A stretch of 64,000 bases of DNA from Nocardioides pinisoli (GTDB lineage: Bacteria > Actinomycetota > Actinomycetes > Propionibacteriales > Nocardioidaceae). Each line of letters begins with the position of its first letter. Positions within the stretch are counted from its first letter, which is position 1. Location of the stretch: assembly GCF_024199985.1 (NCBI RefSeq), contig NZ_JANARS010000006.1, positions 186,001 to 250,000 of the forward strand, read 5' to 3'. The notes below the pieces were generated by a model. That model searched no databases. It was not told the origin of the DNA and saw only the letters and a program-made list of their open reading frames with translations. The position numbers and the translations under genes are program-made. Shown one piece after another: positions 33,084 to 40,531 of the stretch.

Positions 33084-33980
33084 TCACGCCCCCTTCTGCG
33101 TGAGCTTCAGCGCGCGACGCTGCAGCACGGTCACCGCGAGGATGATCACCATGAAGAGCAGCGACTGCGCCGCGGCGTAGCCGAACTCGGAGTTGGTGAA
33201 CGTCGTGTAGATGCGGGTGGACAGGATGTCGAGCGAGCCCCGCGGCGGGTTGCCGCCGAGGCCCAGGACCAGGTCGAAGGCCTTGAACGACTGGATGGTC
33301 GTGTAGGCGACGACGATGGCCGTGGTCGGCGCGACCAGCGGCCAGGTGACGTGGCGGAACTGCTGCCAGCGCCCGGCGCCGTCGAGCCGCGCGGCCTCGT
33401 AGAGGTCCTCGGGGATCTGCTGCAGGCCGGCGATGAAGATGACCATCAGCTGCCCGGCGTGCGCCCACACCTGAGTCATCGCCACCCAGTAGATGGCCTG
33501 GTCGGGGTCGCCCAGGAAGCCCGACTGGAGGCTCTCGAGGCCGATCGCGGCGAGACCCTGGTTGATCGGCCCGACGTTGGGGTCGTAGACGAAGCGCCAG
33601 ATGAAGGCCACCGACACCGACGACAGGATCGCGGGCAGGAAGTAGACCGAGCGCACGAAGACCGACACCTTGGTGTTGCGCAGCAGCATCAGCGCGAGCC
33701 CCAGCGACAGCAGCGTCTGCAGCACCACGACGACCAGCAGGAACTTCAGGTTGTTGGTCAGCGCGTTGGTGAACAGCGAGTCGCCACCGGTGGCGAGCTT
33801 GACGAGGTTGTCGGCGCCGACGACCTCGTAGTCGGGGCTGAAGCCGTCCCAGTCGGTCATGGCGTACTGCACCGCCTGCACCGTCGGGATGACGAAGAAG
33901 ACGATGTAGAGGACGACCGCGGGGAGGGGGAACAGGTAGAGGGCCGGGTGGGGACGTCCCGGCCCGGTCAGCTTCCTCAT
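33084..33980 (-). CDS. Carbohydrate ABC transporter permease, MalF/UgpA type
   Basis: A 298-residue permease with six hydrophobic segments. The EAA motif reads DLYEAARLDGAGRWQQFRHVTWP. The ATG at 33980 overlaps the binding-protein stop by four bases (ATGA). An upstream in-frame extension to 34136 is rejected because it lies wholly inside the binding-protein gene. It pairs with the MalG-type permease to form the membrane channel. FVYDPNVGPINQGL is characteristic of UgpA-like members of the family. Confidence 0.92.
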   Translation of the reverse strand: MRKLTGPGRPHPALYLFPLPAVVLYIVFFVIPTVQAVQYAMTDWDGFSPDYEVVGADNLVKLATGGDSLFTNALTNNLKFLLVVVVLQTLLSLGLALMLLRNTKVSVFVRSVYFLPAILSSVSVAFIWRFVYDPNVGPINQGLAAIGLESLQSGFLGDPDQAIYWVAMTQVWAHAGQLMVIFIAGLQQIPEDLYEAARLDGAGRWQQFRHVTWPLVAPTTAIVVAYTTIQSFKAFDLVLGLGGNPPRGSLDILSTRIYTTFTNSEFGYAAAQSLLFMVIILAVTVLQRRALKLTQKGA

Positions 33981-35278
33981 CCGATCTGCTCGTCGACGAT
34001 CTTCTGGGCCTCCTCGGCGGCCTGCTCGGGGGACTGCCCGCCGACGACGGCGACGCACGCGGCCTCGACCGCGGCCTCCACGTCGAGGTCGAGGAACTGG
34101 TAGCGCGGGGCGAGGGCGGTGTTCTTCGACAGCCACGGTTCGAGGCGCTTGAGGTCGGCGTTGGTGTACTCGACCCCGTCGACCGTCACGTGCTGCGCGG
34201 TCCCGTTGGCGTACTCACCCGCGACCTCGGGGTCGGACAGGTGCTCGAGCCAGGCGACCGCGGTCTCCTGCTTCTCCGAGGCGCTGTTGACGCCGAGGAT
34301 GAACGTCGCGTTGTGCACGCCCTCGAAGCGCGCCTCCTCGGCGGTGGTGGTGATCGGCGAGAGCACGTCCATCGCGAACTCCGCGCCGAGCGCGCGAGTG
34401 GCGGCGATGTGGTAGCTGCCGGTGGCGAGCATCCCGGCCTCTTGCTCGGTGAAGAGCTGCTGCAGCGGCTCGGGGGCACTGCCGGAGGCGTTCTTCTGCA
34501 TGTAGGGAGCGAGCTCGGCGTACTGGCCCAGGGTCTTGAGGAACCAGTCGTCGGTGCACTTGTAGTCCCCCGACTCGATCTTGGCGCAGTAGTCGTCGGA
34601 GGGCGCGTTGTTCATCGTCATCGAGTTGAACAGCTGCGCCGCGTTGCCGGCGTCACCACCGGGCCACGCGATCGGGGTGACGTCGGCCGACCGCAGCTGC
34701 TCGCAGAGCGCCAGGAAGCCGTCCCAGTCCTGCGGCAGCTCGGAGACACCGGCCTTCTCGAAGAGGTCGACGTTGTAGATCGGCATCAGGAAGACGACCT
34801 GGTAGGGCAGGCCGTACTGCGTGCCGTCCTTCTGCCCGACCGGCCGGAAGCGCTCGCTGTAGGCGGAGACGAAGTCCTGGTCGGCGAGCTCGGCGAAGAG
34901 CCCGGCGGCGACCATGTCCTCGAACTGAGCACCGCGGAAGGCGGTGAACGCGTCGCCGACCTCGCCGCCGCGCAGGCGCTGGATCGCGCTGGACTGGTAG
35001 TCCTGGGACGGCGAGATGTCCTGCTCGACGCCGGCGTCGCTGTTGGAGCCGGTGAAGCCGCCGATGATCGAGTCGAAGACCTGCTGGTCCTCGGCGCGCC
35101 AGTGGGCGAAGGAGATCGTGTCGGTCGCCGACCCGCCCGTGGGCGCGGGTCCGCCACCGCCCGACGTCGAGCCGGGACCGGCGCAGGAGCTGGCGGCGTA
35201 CGCGACTCCCGCGGCCCCCATCAGGCCCATGAGCCCCCGTCGGTCGATGCTGATCGGGAGTCGGTGGGAGGACGGCAT
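33977..35278 (-). CDS. Extracellular sugar-binding lipoprotein, Tat-type signal
   Basis: A 433-residue family 1 solute-binding protein. The N-terminus holds a twin-arginine motif (DRRGLMGLMG) followed by a lipobox (ASSC), so it is probably exported folded and lipid-anchored. The mature part shows SFAHWRAEDQQVFDSIIGGF, GLPYQVVFLMPIYNVDLFEKAGV and ATGSYHIAAT, typical of sugar receptors. It is the first gene of the operon, with AAAGGAA five bases before the ATG and a strong operator further upstream. The sugar is not predictable; no glycosidase gene is adjacent. Confidence 0.91.
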   Translation of the reverse strand: MPSSHRLPISIDRRGLMGLMGAAGVAYAASSCAGPGSTSGGGGPAPTGGSATDTISFAHWRAEDQQVFDSIIGGFTGSNSDAGVEQDISPSQDYQSSAIQRLRGGEVGDAFTAFRGAQFEDMVAAGLFAELADQDFVSAYSERFRPVGQKDGTQYGLPYQVVFLMPIYNVDLFEKAGVSELPQDWDGFLALCEQLRSADVTPIAWPGGDAGNAAQLFNSMTMNNAPSDDYCAKIESGDYKCTDDWFLKTLGQYAELAPYMQKNASGSAPEPLQQLFTEQEAGMLATGSYHIAATRALGAEFAMDVLSPITTTAEEARFEGVHNATFILGVNSASEKQETAVAWLEHLSDPEVAGEYANGTAQHVTVDGVEYTNADLKRLEPWLSKNTALAPRYQFLDLDVEAAVEAACVAVVGGQSPEQAAEEAQKIVDEQIG

Positions 35279-35302
35279 GGTGGTTCCTTTCGGCCTTGAC
35301 TA

Positions 35303-35329
35303 CTAACTCGACTACCTTAGTCGGGTTAG
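35303..35329. promoter_or_regulatory. Operator of the sugar ABC operon
   Basis: CTAACTCGACTA (35303-35314) and TAGTCGGGTTAG (35318-35329) form a 12-bp inverted repeat with one mismatch and a 3-bp spacer. It lies 25-51 bp upstream of the binding-protein start, where a repressor would block the promoter. It is much more A/T-rich than the surroundings. No regulator gene is adjacent. Confidence 0.78.
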
Positions 35330-35352
35330 GGCTGGCCTCGACACCGCCCCTG

Positions 35353-35862
35353 TCAGGACGTGCGCGACCCGAGAAGTCCCTTGACGTAGGCAGCCTGCCC
35401 GAGATGTTGCAGACAGTCACCCTGGATGCTCACCAGGCGTACGCCGGCGGTGACCGGCGGGTCCCACCGCTGGTCGACCTCGCGCTCGAGCTCCGCCTCG
35501 TCGACGGTCTGCAGGTAGCGCGCGGTCGCGAGGGTCACCTCGTGGTGGTAGTCGGCCAGCAGGGCCGGGTCCTCGATCCGCAGGGCGTCGACCTGTGCGC
35601 TGGTGTGGCCGTAGCCGATGTCGTCGGTGCCGTTGGGCAGGCCGAAGCGCTCCTGGAACCGCTCCCAGACCTGCGACTGCCCGGCGAGGTCGGCGACGTG
35701 GTCGTCCTGCACGCGCGCCAGGTGCCACAGCAGCCACCCGATCGGGTTGCCGGAGCCGCCCGGGCGGTGGTGGAGACCCGCGTCGTCGAGGTCGTCCAAC
35801 ACGGTGGTGTAGAGCTCGGTGATGCGACCGAAGCCCTCGGTCAACAGGCCACGCACGTCCAC
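35353..35862 (-). CDS. DinB/DUF664 family protein (mycothiol-transferase-like)
   Basis: A 169-residue four-helix-bundle protein. PIGWLLWHLARVQDDHVADLAG carries two His of the metal site and the late DCLQHLGQAAYVKGLL supplies the third. DUF664/DinB proteins in actinobacteria include mycothiol-dependent S-transferases and maleylpyruvate isomerase relatives. Its substrate is unknown. It is the terminal gene of a run of small same-strand genes, 4 bp after a 79-residue protein, and its stop is 23 bp from the operator of the sugar operon. Confidence 0.86.
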   Translation of the reverse strand: MDVRGLLTEGFGRITELYTTVLDDLDDAGLHHRPGGSGNPIGWLLWHLARVQDDHVADLAGQSQVWERFQERFGLPNGTDDIGYGHTSAQVDALRIEDPALLADYHHEVTLATARYLQTVDEAELEREVDQRWDPPVTAGVRLVSIQGDCLQHLGQAAYVKGLLGSRTS

Positions 35863-35866
35863 GACG

Positions 35867-36106
35867 TCACTCCACCGGTGCCGCGGACCTGACCTGCGGC
35901 GCTGAGGAGTGCTCGTCCTTCATGCCGTCGATCTCGGCGAGGATGCGGGTGCGCTCGTCGTCGCTCACCGAGACCCCGGCCTTGGCCAGGCCCCGGTCGA
36001 GCTGCTCGGCGATGGTGCTGTCCTCGGCGCTGTACTGCCAGGAGGAGACCTCGTCGACCACTCGCTGGGCGGCCTCGATCGCTGCCTGCTTCACCTCGTC
36101 AGTCAT
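35867..36106 (-). CDS. Small acidic hypothetical protein
   Basis: A 79-residue hydrophilic, mostly helical protein with no family I recognise. QAAIEAAQRVVDEVSSW and AEQLDRGLAKAGVSVSDDERTRILAEID suggest two helices joined by a turn. The ATG at 36106 is used; an in-frame extension to 36148 is not supported. It is 57 bp downstream of the small-protein cassette and 4 bp upstream of the DinB gene, so it probably shares their transcript. Confidence 0.65.
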   Translation of the reverse strand: MTDEVKQAAIEAAQRVVDEVSSWQYSAEDSTIAEQLDRGLAKAGVSVSDDERTRILAEIDGMKDEHSSAPQVRSAAPVE

Positions 36107-36163
36107 GCGACCACCGTAGTGAGCCGACCGGCCGGGACAACCGTCCAACGGGGTGTGCTCACC

Positions 36164-36487
36164 TCACGCGGTGCGTCGGACCCAGGCGAAGTCGTCCACC
36201 CACGTCCGGTCCTCCTCGAGGAACCCCAGGAAGGCAGCCACCAGCTGGTCGACCTCGGCGACCTCCGCCTGCACGTGTCCGTTGACGTGCTCGCCCGCGG
36301 TCTCGAGCAGGAAGTGCCCCGGAGGCAGGCCGGCCGCGGGCCCCCAGGCGGCCTGGACGAACCCGCCGGCCGTCTCGCGCAGGACCACGAACTCGATGCG
36401 GGCACCCAGGTTGCCGACGGCGTCCCGCACCGTGTCGGCGGACGCCGCGTCCACCTGCGCACCGTCGACGAGCTCCAGCCGTTTCAC
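36164..36487 (-). CDS. Hypothetical protein, small-protein cassette gene 4
   Basis: A 107-residue acidic protein. The sequence alternates strands and helices (RIEFVVLRETAGGFVQAAWG, HFLLETAGEHVNGHVQAEVAEVDQLVAAFLGFLEED), a pattern common in small immunity-type proteins, but I cannot match it to a family. It starts with GTG, one base after the stop of the preceding gene, so it is the last tightly coupled member of the cassette that begins with the HEAT-repeat protein. Confidence 0.68.
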   Translation of the reverse strand: MKRLELVDGAQVDAASADTVRDAVGNLGARIEFVVLRETAGGFVQAAWGPAAGLPPGHFLLETAGEHVNGHVQAEVAEVDQLVAAFLGFLEEDRTWVDDFAWVRRTA

Positions 36488-36488
36488 C

Positions 36489-36893
36489 TCAGTCGCTCCC
36501 CAGCCCGACGCCCTCGACGGTGCCGCCCGGGGCGTAGAGGCCCACCGACAGGCTCGGCACCAGGGCGCCCATCTCGTCCGGCACCGCCTCGATCCCCTTC
36601 GCGCCGAGCGCCTCGACGAGTGACTCGACGCTCTCGCCGACCAGCCGCACGCCCTCGATCTCCACCTCGGCCGAGTCCGCCAGCTCGAGCAGCACGAGCA
36701 AGCCGTCCGCGTCGTACGTCGCCATCGCGCCGCTGTCGACGAACTGGTCGGCCTCCTCGCTGTCCGGCGTACGACGGAAGGTGCGGAAGTCGCCGAGCGT
36801 CCCGCGGACGTCGTCGCGGCTCTGGCCGAGGCTCACGACGTCGGTCTCCGTCGCGCTGAGGATCCGGAACGTCCTCGTCGTTCGAGCGGTCAT
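36489..36893 (-). CDS. Hypothetical protein, small-protein cassette gene 3
   Basis: A 134-residue acidic protein of unknown family. It starts MTARTTRTFRILSATETDVVSLGQSRDDVRGTLG. SAEVEIEGVRLVGESVESLVEALGAKGIEAVPDEMG suggests a beta-strand and helix layout with a C-terminal Gly-rich loop (GLYAPGGTVEGVGLG). The ATG overlaps the previous gene's stop by four bases, giving translational coupling. A longer in-frame frame to 36989 is rejected because it runs inside that gene. Confidence 0.68.
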   Translation of the reverse strand: MTARTTRTFRILSATETDVVSLGQSRDDVRGTLGDFRTFRRTPDSEEADQFVDSGAMATYDADGLLVLLELADSAEVEIEGVRLVGESVESLVEALGAKGIEAVPDEMGALVPSLSVGLYAPGGTVEGVGLGSD

Positions 36894-37186
36894 CGTGTGC
36901 CCTCCGGCTCGAGGTAGGCGTCGTGGGTCGCGTAGTGGATCACTGCGTCGGCCAGCTCCTCCGTCGTCGGCGTCCGCCCGTCGCGCCACGAGCTCCAGAC
37001 CTCGGCGACGTCGTGGACCAGCTCGACCTCGAGGAGGTAGGTGAGCCCTGACGGGGCGTGGCTCCCGCCGTCAGGTTCGACCTGGCACGCGGCGTCGCTG
37101 TGGCGCGTCCAGGGTCTGGCCGCGTAGATCACCTCGTCGCGGTCGAGGTCGTCCAGCCGGCCCAGGAGCTCGACGAGGGAGCTCAT
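36890..37186 (-). CDS. Hypothetical protein, small-protein cassette gene 2
   Basis: A 98-residue acidic protein. Distinctive segments are DEVIYAARPWTRHSDAACQVEP, LTYLLEVELVHDVAEVWSSW and ADAVIHYATHDAYLEP. The spacing of aromatic residues suggests a compact alpha/beta fold. I cannot name a family. Its ATG overlaps the stop of the HEAT-repeat gene by four bases and its own stop overlaps the next start, so the cassette is read as one unit. Confidence 0.7.
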   Translation of the reverse strand: MSSLVELLGRLDDLDRDEVIYAARPWTRHSDAACQVEPDGGSHAPSGLTYLLEVELVHDVAEVWSSWRDGRTPTTEELADAVIHYATHDAYLEPEGTR

Positions 37187-37776
37187 CGCTCCCCCAGCTG
37201 CTTGGCAGCGTTCACGCCCAGGTCCGGGTCGTCGAGGAGGCCCTCGAGCGCTTCCGTGGCCGCCGACGTCCGCAACCGCTTCAGCCCGAGCAGGAGGATC
37301 AGCCGGGACTCGCCGTGCTCCTCCCGGTGCGCCTCCGCGACGAGCTCGTCGACGGTGTCGTCGGTGACGGTGCCGGCCATCGCGACCGCGAGTCCCTGCT
37401 GGAGGTCGAAGGAGTCGGTCGTGGAGCGGTAGAGCTCGACGATCGCCGGCCAGGCGGGCGCCGCCCTGCGGAACGACAGCGACCGGGCGATGCCCTCGCG
37501 GACGCGGTCGGGGTAGGACTCGTCCTGCAGGTGCTCGACCAGCACGGGGACGGCATCGGCGTAGTGGTCGTCGTCGCTGTTCACCAGGTCCCAGACCGAC
37601 CGCACCTCGACGCCGACCTCGGCGAGCGCGGCCACCACTGGCGCCTCCGCCTCGGCATACCGCGCGTCCTTCTCGGCCACCCGGCGCTCGTTCTCGGCCT
37701 GGGCTGCCCGCCACTCCGGGTCCGCCTCGAGCTCCTCCATGAGCTCGTCCGCCGCTATCGGCTTGCGCCTGCTCAC
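37183..37776 (-). CDS. HEAT-repeat protein, first gene of a small-protein cassette
   Basis: A 197-residue helical-repeat protein. After a coiled N-terminal region (ELMEELEADPEWRAAQAENE) come HEAT-like helices: VWDLVNSDD, ADAVPVLVEHLQDESYPDRV, EGIARSLSFRRAAPAWPAIV and a C-terminal pair ending LLDDPDLGVNAAKQLG. Such solenoids are protein-binding scaffolds, and some serve as immunity proteins for polymorphic toxins. The start is GTG 37776, with GGGGAGG five bases upstream; an upstream ATG at 37824 lacks a ribosome-binding site. It leads four overlapping small genes. Confidence 0.78.
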   Translation of the reverse strand: MSRRKPIAADELMEELEADPEWRAAQAENERRVAEKDARYAEAEAPVVAALAEVGVEVRSVWDLVNSDDDHYADAVPVLVEHLQDESYPDRVREGIARSLSFRRAAPAWPAIVELYRSTTDSFDLQQGLAVAMAGTVTDDTVDELVAEAHREEHGESRLILLLGLKRLRTSAATEALEGLLDDPDLGVNAAKQLGER

Positions 37777-37816
37777 CGCTGCCTCCCCGGCCGACCTGTT
37801 GTCGGTGCGTCCGACC

Positions 37817-38968
37817 CTAGGCACCCGTCGGGGGTCTGTCGCCCGCCGTGCGGGTGAAGGTCCAGAACGCCTTCATCAGGTCCTCGATGCCGGGCGAGCC
37901 GACCACGACCTGGGTCAGCAGGACCGCGACGGTGCCGTCGGGATGGACGTACGCCGACGTGCCGGTGCCGCCGACCCAGCCGTAGCGCCCGACGACGTTC
38001 CACGGGTCGACCAGTGCGGTGTCGACTCCTCCGCCGAACCCCCAGCCCTGACCGTCGAGGAAGAAGCCGCCCATCTCCCGGTGCTGCGGTGTCGTGTGGT
38101 CGGTGGTCATCAGCCGCACCGACTCCGGGCTCAGCAGCCCTCCCCCGTCGGCCAGCAGCATCCGGCCGAAGGCCAGCCAGTCGTCCGCGGTGGTGAGGAG
38201 CCCGCCCGACCCGGACGCGAAGGCCGGTGGGCGGGTGAGGGAGCCGTCCGGCTCGTCGCGCACCCGCAGCGCGCCGTCGTCGTCGGTGCCGTACATCGTG
38301 GTGAGCCGGTCGCCACTCCCCTCCCGGAGGTGGAAGCCGGTGTCGGTCATGCCCAGCGGTTCGAGGAGCCTCTCAGCCATCACGTCGGCGAGGTCCTGCC
38401 TGGCGGCGCGGGCGACGAGCACGCCGAGCACGTCGTAGGAGGCGTTGTAGGTCCAGCCGTCGCCCGGCTGGTGGATCAGCGGGATCCGGGAGAGCCGCCT
38501 CATCCACTCGTCGGGAGCAGGCACCGCGTGGACGTCGTCGTCCGCCTGGTGGAGCTGCTCCATGAGCAGCGGCACGACCGGCGACTCCCAGGTGCAGAAG
38601 CCGTGGCCGGCCGTCCCGGTGAGCAGGTGCCGTGCCGTGATCGGACGCTCGCACACGACCGTGTCGTCGAGCGGGCTCTGCAGCGTCCGGAGCACCCGCG
38701 GCTCGGCGAGCTCGGGGAGCAGCTCGTCGACCGGGCCGTCGAGGTCGACCAGCCCGTCCTCGACCAGCGTCATCGTCAGCGCCGCGGTCAGCGGCTTGGT
38801 GATCGACGCGGCGCGGAAGATCGAGTCCCGCGCCATCGGCACGCCGCTGGATCCCTGGGTGCCGAGGGTGACGACCTCCACGTCGTCGCCCAGGGCCACC
38901 AGGGCCACCAGGCCCGGGATGTCGCCGGCGTCCACGAACGGGCGCAGCATGTCCTCGAGGTCCGCCAT
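37817..38968 (-). CDS. Serine hydrolase, class C beta-lactamase/esterase family
   Basis: A 383-residue cytoplasmic-type beta-lactamase-fold hydrolase without a signal peptide. The nucleophile motif is SITK (FRAASITKPLTAAL, near residues 50-53), the general-base region is TYNASYDVLG and the third element is GWVGGTGTSAYV. Members include esterases, D-amino-acid peptidases and some amide hydrolases. Without export a beta-lactam role is unlikely. Its ATG is 22 bp from the divergent SDR gene, so the two share a very compact promoter region. Confidence 0.87.
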   Translation of the reverse strand: MADLEDMLRPFVDAGDIPGLVALVALGDDVEVVTLGTQGSSGVPMARDSIFRAASITKPLTAALTMTLVEDGLVDLDGPVDELLPELAEPRVLRTLQSPLDDTVVCERPITARHLLTGTAGHGFCTWESPVVPLLMEQLHQADDDVHAVPAPDEWMRRLSRIPLIHQPGDGWTYNASYDVLGVLVARAARQDLADVMAERLLEPLGMTDTGFHLREGSGDRLTTMYGTDDDGALRVRDEPDGSLTRPPAFASGSGGLLTTADDWLAFGRMLLADGGGLLSPESVRLMTTDHTTPQHREMGGFFLDGQGWGFGGGVDTALVDPWNVVGRYGWVGGTGTSAYVHPDGTVAVLLTQVVVGSPGIEDLMKAFWTFTRTAGDRPPTGA

Positions 38969-38990
38969 GTGCCGACCGTACGCTCGCCGT

Positions 38991-39818
38991 ATGACATCCC
39001 CCGTCGCCCTCGTCACCGGCGGCTCGTCCGGCATCGGCGAGAGCACCGCCCGCGCCCTGCTCGCCAAGGGCTTCACCGTGTACGCCGTCGCCCGCCGCGT
39101 CGACCGGATGGCCGACCTCGCGGCTGCGGGCGTGCACGCGTTCGCGATGGACGTCACCGACGACGACTCGATGGTCGCCGGCATCGACCGGATCATCGAC
39201 GAGCAGGGGCGCCTCGACGTCCTGGTCAACAACGCCGGCTACGGGTCGTACGGCGCCGTCGAGGACGTGCCGATCGACGAGGCGCGCCGGCAGTTCGAGG
39301 TCAACGTCTTCGGCCTGGCCCGCCTCGTCCAGCTGGTCACGCCGCACATGCGGGCGCAGCGGTCGGGCCGGATCATCAACATCTCCTCGATCGGCGGGAA
39401 GTTCTACGAGCCGTTCGGCGCGTGGTACCACGCCACCAAGTTCGCCGTGGAGGGCTTCAGCGACAGCCTCCGCATGGAGCTGCGGCCCTTCGGCATCCAG
39501 GTCGTCCTCATCGAGCCCGGCCCGATCCGCACCGAGTGGAACGAGATCGCCCGCGACTCGCTGCTCGAGCGGTCCGGCGACGGCCCCTACGCGTCGTACG
39601 CCCACCGCGCCCGCGGGGTGATGGAGCGCTTCGACGAGCCGTCCCGGGCCTCGACGCCCGAGGAGGTCGCGGACAAGATCGTGAAGGCGGCGCTGGCCAA
39701 GCGGCCCGCCGCCCGCTACCCGGTCGGCCGGGGCGCGCGGACCATCACGACCTCGCGCGACCTGCTGCCGGACCGCTTCTTCGACGAGGTCGTCAGCCGC
39801 ACCTACGGGACGCGCTGA
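38991..39818 (+). CDS. SDR-family oxidoreductase
   Basis: A 275-residue short-chain dehydrogenase. TGGSSGIGESTARALL is at residues 8-23 and the NNAG stretch is LVNNAGYGSYGAVEDVP. The catalytic Ser lies in NISSIGG and the Tyr-Lys pair in WYHATKFAVEG. VTPHMRAQRSGRIINIS and FGIQVVLIEPGPIRTEW resemble bacterial SDRs that act on lipids or ketones. It begins 22 bp from the divergent hydrolase start and is followed by the convergent toxin gene. The substrate is not predictable. Confidence 0.89.
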   Translation: MTSPVALVTGGSSGIGESTARALLAKGFTVYAVARRVDRMADLAAAGVHAFAMDVTDDDSMVAGIDRIIDEQGRLDVLVNNAGYGSYGAVEDVPIDEARRQFEVNVFGLARLVQLVTPHMRAQRSGRIINISSIGGKFYEPFGAWYHATKFAVEGFSDSLRMELRPFGIQVVLIEPGPIRTEWNEIARDSLLERSGDGPYASYAHRARGVMERFDEPSRASTPEEVADKIVKAALAKRPAARYPVGRGARTITTSRDLLPDRFFDEVVSRTYGTR

Positions 39819-39836
39819 GGCCTCGGCTGGGCGCGG

Positions 39837-40226
39837 TCAGGAGGGCGCGAGGACGCTCATGCCCAGCGACGTCGCTGCGTCCGTCATGCGCGCGTCGTAG
39901 GTGATCACGGCGTCGACCTCGAGCCGGATGGCCGCGGCCAGGTGGAGAGCGTCGAGTGACCTCAGGTCGGCGCCGGGGAGCAGCCCGGCCTCGGTGAAGA
40001 GTGGCGGCGGCAGCTCGTAGAGGTCGACGCCTCGCAACAGGTCGCTGACCGCGTGCTGGGTCAGGGCGGGCTCCCGCGCCGCCATCCGACGCAGCTCGGT
40101 CTCGAGCAGGAGGCACGCCACCAGGACAGGTCCACGGCGACGCAGCGCGCCGGCCAGCGCCTCTGACTCCGATTCGTCCACCAGGAGCTTCGCGGCCGCG
40201 GACGTGTCGAGGTAGCAGCGGCTCAC
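39837..40226 (-). CDS. vapC: PIN-domain ribonuclease toxin, VapC type
   Basis: A 129-residue PIN-domain protein. The four acidic metal ligands are visible: Asp in CYLDTSAAAKLL, Glu in LLLETELRRM, Asp in LDALHLAAAI and Asp in VITYDARM. VapC toxins cleave tRNA or rRNA and are neutralised by the partner antitoxin. The start codon is GTG, overlapping the antitoxin stop by four bases. The active site looks intact, so the module is probably functional. Confidence 0.92.
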   Translation of the reverse strand: MSRCYLDTSAAAKLLVDESESEALAGALRRRGPVLVACLLLETELRRMAAREPALTQHAVSDLLRGVDLYELPPPLFTEAGLLPGADLRSLDALHLAAAIRLEVDAVITYDARMTDAATSLGMSVLAPS

Positions 40227-40468
40227 CGATCGCCTCGGCGGTCGTCGAGGAGATCTGACGTCGACTGCGAGGCCGTCACGCGTGGCAGCGCGGCCAGGTC
40301 ACTCCCCGGGTTGCGAGGCCTGACACAACGGAGGTCCGCCTCCGGCACAGGCGTCACCCGCGCGACCGGGACTCCCCGCTTGGTCACCGTGAAGGATTCC
40401 CCCGCCTCGACGGCACGGATGATCGCAGCGTTGTCGTTGCGGAGCTCGCGCTGGCTGATGGTCCTCAC
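40223..40468 (-). CDS. Antitoxin, Phd/YefM type
   Basis: An 81-residue antitoxin. The N-terminal DNA-binding part RTISQRELRNDNAAIIRAVEAGESFTVTKRG-like stretch and VPVARVTPV are typical of Phd/YefM proteins; the disordered tail (residues 50-81) would wrap the PIN toxin. The start is GTG 40468. A longer frame to 40495 would begin inside the upstream direct repeats, which fit better as its operator. It overlaps the toxin gene and is expected to autoregulate the pair. Confidence 0.88.
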   Translation of the reverse strand: MRTISQRELRNDNAAIIRAVEAGESFTVTKRGVPVARVTPVPEADLRCVRPRNPGSDLAALPRVTASQSTSDLLDDRRGDR

Positions 40469-40478
40469 GCGCCCTAAC

Positions 40479-40505
40479 GTAGCACCTTGTAGCACCTTGT
40501 AGCAC
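40479..40505. promoter_or_regulatory. Direct-repeat operator of the toxin-antitoxin pair
   Basis: GTAGCACCTT is repeated with a 10-bp period (40479-40505, about 2.7 copies), starting 11 bp upstream of the antitoxin start codon. One repeat per helical turn is suited to cooperative binding by the antitoxin. Confidence 0.65.
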
Positions 40506-40531
40506 GGCCGCCTGCCGAACCGGGTCGACCG

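Noticed and set aside
34180..35299. 369-residue plus-strand frame opposite the sugar-binding protein
   Set aside because: No start context or domain; purely antisense to a well-supported lipoprotein gene.
37817..38968. Beta-lactam resistance gene
   Set aside because: The fold is shared with many esterases, and there is no signal peptide, so an exported beta-lactamase is unlikely.
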